Positions 21,390 through 26,467 of a stretch of 26,467 bases of DNA are shown here, one piece after another. How positions within the stretch are numbered: position 1 is the stretch's first letter; the number at the start of each line of letters is the position of its first letter. The DNA comes from SHWB01 sp050246875 (GTDB taxonomy: Bacteria; Pseudomonadota; Alphaproteobacteria; UBA6615): positions 1 through 26,467 of the forward strand of contig JBFWVF010000017.1 of NCBI GenBank assembly GCA_050246875.1. Reading direction: 5' to 3'. Under the pieces are notes generated by a model that did no database searches, was not told the origin of the DNA, and saw only the letters and a list, made by a program, of their open reading frames with translations. Made by a program: the position numbers and the translations under genes.

Positions 21390-22490
21390 ATGTCCCTCGA
21401 GCTACTGCCGGGCGATCCGGCGCCGTGGTTCGTGCAGAATGCGACGCCGGCGACGGCGCAGCGGCTGCACATGCTCGCCGGCCAGCCGGTCGTGCTTCAT
21501 TTCTTTGGCAATGCGCCGGAGTCCGATCGCCGCGCCGTTCTCGAGGCCGTCGACCGGCGGGCCGACATCTTCGACGGCCAGCGTGCGTTGTTCGTCGGGG
21601 TTTCCGGCCGCGCATCGGACCGGGCCGCTATGGAGCCGTTCGCGACCGGGGCGATTTCGCTCGTCTGGGATTTCGACAGCCGGGTCGCGGCGCAATATGG
21701 GTTGAACGTCGACCCGACGCCGACGACGTTGCTCCTCGATGCCGGCCTCCGCATCGTCGCCCGCATCGTTTCGCCGTCCGCGGCGACGCAAATCGATGCC
21801 CTGGTCGCGACCCTGCGCGACCACCTCGCATGGGCTCGCCTCGCCGTCTCCGTTCCGCCGGTGCTCGTTGTGCCGGGCATCTTTGAACCGGTGCTCTGCC
21901 AGCGTCTGATCGACACCTGGGAAAACGGTGCCAAGACCGACTCCGGTTTCATGCGCGAACAGGCGGGCAAGACGGTCCTCGTCGTCGACCATCGCTTCAA
22001 GCGGCGCATCGACGTGAGCATCGCCGACCCGTTGTTGCGCACCGCCTGTCTCGAGCGGGTCCGCCGTCGTCTCCTGCCGGCGGTGGAGCGCGCCTTTCAG
22101 TACCGCGCGACACGGATGGAGCGGTACATGGTCGCTGCCTACGATCGCGGCAGCGGCGGCTGGTTCCGGCCTCATCGCGACAACACCACGCGCGGCACGG
22201 CGCATCGTCGCTTTGCCGTGACCATCAACCTCAACGCCGAGGCGTTCGAGGGCGGCGACTTGCGCTTTCCGGAGTTCGGCCGGCAGACATGGCGGGCCTC
22301 GACCGGCGGCGCGATCGTGTTCTCCTGCTCGCTTCTGCACGAGGTCGTGCCGGTGACTGCGGGGCGGCGTTTCGCCTTCCTGCCATTCCTCTATGACGAG
22401 GCCGCCGCCGCCCAGCGGACCGCGAACAACGTGTACCTCGACGACGCTCTCAAGCCCTATCCGGGTCAGTCCGAGGGCGGCGCGGCCTGA
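21390..22490 (+). CDS. Peroxiredoxin-like domain fused to 2OG-Fe(II) oxygenase
   Basis: A 366-residue two-domain protein. Residues 1-148 have a redoxin/AhpC-TSA shape: LLPGDPAPWF, GQPVVLHFFGNAPESDRR, LFVGVSG, ISLVWDFDSRVAAQYG and PTPTTLLLDAGLRIV. The peroxidatic Cys position after the first strand has no Cys. Residues 155-340 form a prolyl-4-hydroxylase-like double-stranded beta helix with iron ligands H262-x-D264 (PHRDN) and H317 (LLHEV), and R326 (GRRFAF) for 2-oxoglutarate. The ATG at 21390 is 50 bp after the anti-sigma gene, same strand, so it may be under ECF control. The last 25 bp overlap the convergent glycosyltransferase gene. Substrate unknown. Confidence 0.85.
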   Translation: MSLELLPGDPAPWFVQNATPATAQRLHMLAGQPVVLHFFGNAPESDRRAVLEAVDRRADIFDGQRALFVGVSGRASDRAAMEPFATGAISLVWDFDSRVAAQYGLNVDPTPTTLLLDAGLRIVARIVSPSAATQIDALVATLRDHLAWARLAVSVPPVLVVPGIFEPVLCQRLIDTWENGAKTDSGFMREQAGKTVLVVDHRFKRRIDVSIADPLLRTACLERVRRRLLPAVERAFQYRATRMERYMVAAYDRGSGGWFRPHRDNTTRGTAHRRFAVTINLNAEAFEGGDLRFPEFGRQTWRASTGGAIVFSCSLLHEVVPVTAGRRFAFLPFLYDEAAAAQRTANNVYLDDALKPYPGQSEGGAA

Positions 22491-23083
22491 GCCTGCCCGG
22501 CCCGACGCCAGCGCTGCCACGCCGCGCCGTCGTCGACATCGGCAAGTGGAGCGACGAAGGCGACGCCCCGACCGCGCGGAATCGTCGCCAGCGTGTCGTC
22601 GAGGGCATGCGGTCCGGACCAGCGCACGCTGGCGAGCAGGCCACGCGGCAACGGCCGCCGCCCGGCGGCGCCGATCAGCCAGAACCCGCCGTCCTCGGCG
22701 GGACCGAACACGAAGTCGGCCGCCCCGAGGGCTCTGAATGCTGCGGCGATGTGATTTCGCCGGATCGCCGGAATGTCGGAGCCGACGACGATCACCGGGC
22801 CGCCGACCGCCATCCCGCGTCGCATCCGTGCGCCGAGGTCGCCACGCCCCTGGGCGATCCGGGGAACGTGCCGCGCCCAGGGCGCGTACCCCGCGGCCGC
22901 CGTGTCCGGCGTGACCGACAGCGCCGTCGCCCAGCGCGGGTCGCGCCGGACCTCGCGCAGCAGCCGGTCGAGCGTGGTGCGGTGGAAGGCCAGCGCCGCG
23001 AGCGGGCCGATGTCGCGCGCCAGCCGCCGCTTGACCGTACCGAAACGCGGCGCGCGCGCGAAGACGAGCAGCAGCGGTCGCAT
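22466..23083 (-). CDS. TIGR04282 family arsenosugar-biosynthesis-type glycosyltransferase
   Basis: A 205-residue GT-A/nucleotidyltransferase-like protein. It begins with LLLVFARAPRFGTVKRRLA, matching the family's AR.P..G.VKTRLA entry motif. It continues with GARMRRGM, VIVVGSDIPAI (42 residues before) FGPAEDGGFWLIG, the conserved DxD-type core. TIGR04282 proteins sit in arsenosugar and related operons with TIGR04283 partners. The biochemical role is not firmly shown. The ATG at 23083 is 4 bp after the stop of the TIGR04283 gene, so they are co-translated. Its 3' end overlaps the convergent 2OG oxygenase gene by 25 bp. Confidence 0.85.
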   Translation of the reverse strand: MRPLLLVFARAPRFGTVKRRLARDIGPLAALAFHRTTLDRLLREVRRDPRWATALSVTPDTAAAGYAPWARHVPRIAQGRGDLGARMRRGMAVGGPVIVVGSDIPAIRRNHIAAAFRALGAADFVFGPAEDGGFWLIGAAGRRPLPRGLLASVRWSGPHALDDTLATIPRGRGVAFVAPLADVDDGAAWQRWRRAGQAQAAPPSD

Positions 23084-23087
23084 CGTC

Positions 23088-23774
23088 TCAGCCGTACAGT
23101 CGTGCGATGGCGCGCGGCGGCAGGCCGAGGCGCCACAGGGCGAGGCAGGCGAGATTGCGGGTGGTGCGACGGATGTAGCCGTCGCGCCGGTACCGCGCCG
23201 CCGAGGTGACGGCACTCGCACCGATCGCGGCGAGGCGCCGCCGGCCAAGGCGGCGGACGAGGTCGACGTCCTCCATCAGCGGCAGCGGACGGTAGCCGCC
23301 GACCGCGTCGTAGAGAGTGCGCGGCAACAGCAGGCCCTGGTCGCCGTAAGGCAGCGCGAGCGCGCGGCAGCGCCACGCGACCAGGGTTTCGAGGCGCCGC
23401 GCCGCGGGCGCCGCGTCGTCGAGACGGAAGCGGAACCATCCCGCCCGGTGCGCGCCGCCGGCGATGAAGGCGCGCGCCGCCGTCGACCAGCCGGCGGTCA
23501 GCACCGTATCGGCGTGAAGGAACAGCAGCCACTCGCCGTTCGCCGCCGCCGCGCCGGCCGAAAGCTGCATGCCGCGCCCACGCGGCGCGAGCACGACACG
23601 GGCGCCATGCTCGCGCGCTACTGCCGGGGTTCCGTCTCCGGAGCCACCGTCGACCACGACGACATCGGTCGCGAACGCCGCATGCGCTTCGCGCAGGGCG
23701 TCCAGCGACGCGGGCAGCGTCGTGGCAGCATCCAGCGTCGGCACGATGATGGCGAGGGCCGTGCGCCCGGTCAT
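23088..23774 (-). CDS. TIGR04283 family glycosyltransferase (GT2), arsenosugar-associated type
   Basis: A 228-residue family 2 glycosyltransferase. The GT-A nucleotide-binding half starts LAIIVPTLDAATTLPASL and has VVVVDGGSGDGT, GRGMQLSAGA and the metal-binding FLHADT. The acceptor half has YGDQGLLLPR and MEDVDLVRRL, typical of TIGR04283. The family is named from arsenosugar operons, though many members lie in other contexts. The start overlaps the MFS transporter stop as ATGA, and the next gene begins 4 bp after its stop. Transporter and both transferases are therefore one unit. No arsenic methyltransferase or radical SAM ArsS is in view. Confidence 0.88.
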   Translation of the reverse strand: MTGRTALAIIVPTLDAATTLPASLDALREAHAAFATDVVVVDGGSGDGTPAVAREHGARVVLAPRGRGMQLSAGAAAANGEWLLFLHADTVLTAGWSTAARAFIAGGAHRAGWFRFRLDDAAPAARRLETLVAWRCRALALPYGDQGLLLPRTLYDAVGGYRPLPLMEDVDLVRRLGRRRLAAIGASAVTSAARYRRDGYIRRTTRNLACLALWRLGLPPRAIARLYG

Positions 23775-24955
23775 GCCGGCGCGGCGGCGGGCCCGGCACC
23801 TCGTGCCACGGCGCGGAAGGCGGCGAGCATCGCGATGGCGAGCGCCGTGGCGACGGCACCCACCAGCATCGGCGCACCGGGCTCGCCGGTCAGATCGCGC
23901 GCCAGCCCGGCCACGGCGGGAACGGTGCCGAGCCCGATGTAATGGGCCGTATAGTAGAGGCCCATGGCGGCATTGCGGCCATCGGGTCCGACTGCCTGGA
24001 TCGGCAGGGCCATGACGACGCCGGTCGGCACGCCGGCGAACACCGCGACGACGGCCAGCGCCGCGAGCGGCACGTCGGTCCATGGCATGAGTGCCGTCGC
24101 CGCGGCCGACAGCGCGAAGCTCGCCACCATCACGGCGTTCGGACGGTCGAGCCGCTGTGCGATGGCGCCGCCGAGCGGCGTCGAGATCATGTAGATCCAG
24201 GTGACGATGCTGACCGTGGCGCCGGCCTCGATGCGGGTGGCGCCGCGTGCTTCAAGCAGCGCCGCGCCGAAGCCGAAGATGGCGTAGAAGCAGCTGTTGT
24301 AGAGCGTCCAGGTGAAGCCGGCGAGCAGGCAGGCGACGACCTGCCGTCGTGTCAGGCTTGTGCGGCGGGTCGTCGTCACCTCGGCCGGCCGCGCGTCTTG
24401 CGGCGCCGGCCGCCAGACCGCCAGCACCATCGCGATGCCGGCCGCGCTCCACAGCCCGGAGGTGGTGAACACAGACTGCCAGCCCCATGCCTCCGCCAGC
24501 GGTCCCTGCACGACGAGGCCGATGCCGACGCCGACCGGCCACGAGTTCATCAGCACGGCCATCGCCGTCACCAGCGCGCCGCCGGCGAACCAGTCGCCGA
24601 CCATCTTCGTCATCAGCACCGTGACGAAGATGCCGCCGGTGCCGGCGATCACGCGCGCCGCCGCCTGGATCTCCCAGCTCGTACCGACGGCGGGCAGCAG
24701 TCCGCCAGCCGCCATCAGCGCGAGACCCAGCACCGCCATGCGGCCGTCGCCCCAGCGACGCCCCATCATGCCGGCCGGCAGCGCGACGAACACGCCGGTC
24801 AGACTGTAGAGGCCGATGAGGGTGCCAACGGCAGTGTAGTCCCAGCCCAGTTCGCCGACGAGGAAGCCCTGCACCGAGGCTACCGTCTGGTACTGGTAGC
24901 CAAGCGCGCAGCGCGCGAGGAACAGGACGATGACGACGGACCAGCCGCGCTGCAT
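23771..24955 (-). CDS. MFS transporter
   Basis: A 394-residue major facilitator with about 12 hydrophobic segments. The start MQRGWSVVIVLFLARCALGYQYQTV is a first membrane helix. The loop 2-3 signature is GMMGRRWGDGRM near 62-73. A central basic linker follows (PQDARPAEVTTTRRTSLTRR, about 185-204) and then a second six-helix half. The style resembles CynX/NarK-like small-anion or organic-acid MFS proteins, but the substrate cannot be read from sequence. It lies 54 bp after the amidohydrolase gene on the same strand and overlaps the GT2 gene by 4 bp. It could move the amidohydrolase's substrate or the glycosyltransferases' product. Confidence 0.9.
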   Translation of the reverse strand: MQRGWSVVIVLFLARCALGYQYQTVASVQGFLVGELGWDYTAVGTLIGLYSLTGVFVALPAGMMGRRWGDGRMAVLGLALMAAGGLLPAVGTSWEIQAAARVIAGTGGIFVTVLMTKMVGDWFAGGALVTAMAVLMNSWPVGVGIGLVVQGPLAEAWGWQSVFTTSGLWSAAGIAMVLAVWRPAPQDARPAEVTTTRRTSLTRRQVVACLLAGFTWTLYNSCFYAIFGFGAALLEARGATRIEAGATVSIVTWIYMISTPLGGAIAQRLDRPNAVMVASFALSAAATALMPWTDVPLAALAVVAVFAGVPTGVVMALPIQAVGPDGRNAAMGLYYTAHYIGLGTVPAVAGLARDLTGEPGAPMLVGAVATALAIAMLAAFRAVARGAGPAAAPA

Positions 24956-25009
24956 GCGGTCTCACCGATAGGCGTGTGCGTTCCGCCCGCTGCGGCGGGG
25001 CGGTGCCGG

Positions 25010-26362
25010 TCAGAAGCGGATGCCGGCCTGTTCCAGGATGCGCGTGCCCGAGGCTTCGAGCTGGCCCATCTTCCGGCGGATGTCCGCCTCCGGGTAGACC
25101 AGCTTGCCGTCGCGCTTCTTTATCTCGCCGGCGACCATCACCGTGTCGATGTTCGACGGATAGGCCTGGTAGATCACCGTCTGGGCCGGGTCATGCACCG
25201 GGAAGGTGTTGAGATCGTCGGTGCGGATGAGGATGAGGTCGGCCTGCTTGCCCGGCGTCAGCGAGCCGATCCTGCGGTCCATGCCCAGCGCGCGCGCGTT
25301 GCCGATGGTGCCCCATTCGAGTGCCTCGCGTGTCTTGGTCTTGAGCGTCAGCGTCGGCCGCGGCGCATGCTCGGCCTGGATGCCGCGCGCGATCTGCAGG
25401 CCGAAGCGCAGGACCGTCATCATGTCGCCCGCCACGTTGGCCTCGACGTCGACGCCGAAGCTTGGCGTGCCGCCGAGCGCCAGCACGCGGTGGGTCGCGG
25501 GATCGCCGTGGCCGAAATTGTATTCGCACTCGGCGGCGATGGTGATCGAGCAGCCGTGATCGATGGCGATTTTCAGCTCTTCGTCCGTGAAGTTGTTGGC
25601 ATGGACGAAGTCGGCATCGGGGCCGAGCAGGCCCATCTCGGCGAGCTTGTGTATGCCGCCGGGCGAGAGCACCGGCACGCCGCAGGCGCCGGTATGGGCG
25701 CTCCACATGAGGCCGAGTTCGCGCGCCAGGCGGACGTCGTGCTCGGTCACCTCCCAGACGGAGAGCGCCGGCCCGAGGATGCACATGGCGAGCGTGATGC
25801 GCGCGTCGTCGCTCGACAGGCGGCCCTTGCGCAGGCGCTCGACGCGGTCGCGCGGATGCGGGATTTCGGGGAATGGCTTCTCGCCCGGCTTCGGATCGGT
25901 CTTTGTCGTGCCGTGTCCATAGATCGCGCGGATGCCGGTCTCGGCGAGCCCGTCGATGGCGGCGTCCGTGTGGTCGATGGTGGCGTTACAGTGGTGCCAG
26001 TCCCACAGCGTCGTGGTGCCACAGTTGAGCTGGTTGAGGGCGCCGAACAGGTTGGCGATGTAAACATCGTCGGGCCGGAACAACGGCACCGCGGTGGCGT
26101 GGAACTTCCGCATGTATTCGGCCACCGTCCAGTCGGCGACGGTGCCACGCAGCCCGGTTTCCCAAGTGTGCTGATGCGTGTTGACGAAGCCCGGCATGAC
26201 CAGTCGGTTGCTGGCGTCGATCACCTGTGCGTCGGTGGCGGCGATGGCGCGGCCGACGGCGACGATGCGGTCGTTCTCGATCAGCACGTCGCCGCCGCGG
26301 ATGTCGCCGATGCCCGGATCCATCGACAGAATCCAACCGCCCTTGATCAACGTACGCGCCAT
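25010..26362 (-). CDS. Amidohydrolase family protein (cytosine deaminase/AtzA-TrzN-like)
   Basis: A 450-residue metal-dependent hydrolase of the amidohydrolase superfamily, subtype III-like. Metal ligands are H63 and H65 in NTHQHTWE, H223 in SAHTGA, and D305 in FGVDVEAN; H254 in DFVHANNF is also placed as expected. A small beta-sandwich is formed by both ends (GGWILSMDPG... and GSLTPGKQADLILI). The Glu that usually follows the third His by three residues in deaminases is absent (HTGAC), so hydrolysis other than simple deamination is possible. The substrate is unknown. The ATG at 26362 has a GGGAGAG site upstream. It is first in the unit with the MFS and glycosyltransferase genes. Confidence 0.9.
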   Translation of the reverse strand: MARTLIKGGWILSMDPGIGDIRGGDVLIENDRIVAVGRAIAATDAQVIDASNRLVMPGFVNTHQHTWETGLRGTVADWTVAEYMRKFHATAVPLFRPDDVYIANLFGALNQLNCGTTTLWDWHHCNATIDHTDAAIDGLAETGIRAIYGHGTTKTDPKPGEKPFPEIPHPRDRVERLRKGRLSSDDARITLAMCILGPALSVWEVTEHDVRLARELGLMWSAHTGACGVPVLSPGGIHKLAEMGLLGPDADFVHANNFTDEELKIAIDHGCSITIAAECEYNFGHGDPATHRVLALGGTPSFGVDVEANVAGDMMTVLRFGLQIARGIQAEHAPRPTLTLKTKTREALEWGTIGNARALGMDRRIGSLTPGKQADLILIRTDDLNTFPVHDPAQTVIYQAYPSNIDTVMVAGEIKKRDGKLVYPEADIRRKMGQLEASGTRILEQAGIRF

Positions 26363-26467
26363 CGTTCTCTCCCCGACTTCATTTGCGCGCCATTATGCAC
26401 GCCGCCATCGGGCCCGCTACGCCCGCGCAAGCGACGGAAATTCCACGAAAACCCCCTCGGAAGCGGG
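26363..26467. promoter_or_regulatory. Upstream region of the amidohydrolase unit
   Basis: This 105-bp stretch to the window edge has locally lower GC and should hold the promoter for the minus-strand amidohydrolase-MFS-glycosyltransferase unit. I could not assign -35/-10 boxes. Nothing else is recognisable in it. Confidence 0.3.

Overview
The window is about 26.5 kb of very GC-rich DNA with strong G/C third-position bias. Its core gene order is aroA - cmk - rpsA - sppA - ihfB - lapA - ... - trpF, with a TIGR02300 (FYDLN acid) family gene divergent from aroA. That order is characteristic of Alphaproteobacteria, and the paralogue mix is compatible with a Rhodospirillales-like lineage. The lineage is an inference from gene content; no rRNA is present.

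Region 1 (1-9047) is housekeeping. After the 3' end of a glutathione S-transferase gene and a pair of GC-rich hairpin repeats, a long minus-strand cluster reads from 9047 down to 288. It contains aroA, cmk, rpsA, sppA, ihfB, lapA, an AGE-family sugar epimerase/isomerase, pyrF, trpF and a DEDDh exonuclease. Several junctions overlap by 4 bp (ATGA or GTGA) or are only a few bases apart, so transcription and translation are probably coupled. Stem-loops without U-tracts sit in the cmk-rpsA and rpsA-sppA gaps and just upstream of ihfB.

Region 2 (9048-13494) is a junction and an accessory islet. A TIGR02300 gene is followed by tRNA-Ala(GGC). Directly after the tRNA is the C-terminal half of a short-chain dehydrogenase that has lost its NAD-binding half. 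Then comes about 3.3 kb of much lower GC (near 50% by eye) with four genes: an HNH nuclease fused to a second zinc-binding module, a second HNH nuclease with a PUA/EVE-like N-terminus, a small acidic protein, and a protein of unknown function with a HEPN-like C-terminus. No integrase, transposase or duplicated tRNA end was found. This is the best candidate for an undescribed, probably defence-related, system.

Region 3 (13495-19743) is metabolic. An alpha/beta hydrolase - LLM flavin monooxygenase pair diverges from a GntR/FCD regulator across an AT-rich inverted repeat. It is followed on the minus strand by a secreted NTF2-like protein, a maleylacetoacetate-isomerase-like GST and an oligopeptidase B-type S9 peptidase.

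Region 4 (19744-26467) begins with an ECF sigma factor, preceded by a strong leader stem-loop. A zinc-less anti-sigma factor follows, then a peroxiredoxin-fold/2OG-Fe(II) oxygenase fusion on the same strand. Convergent to these, on the minus strand, are an amidohydrolase, an MFS transporter and two glycosyltransferases of the TIGR04283 and TIGR04282 types associated with arsenosugar synthesis. No ArsM or ArsS is visible in the window.
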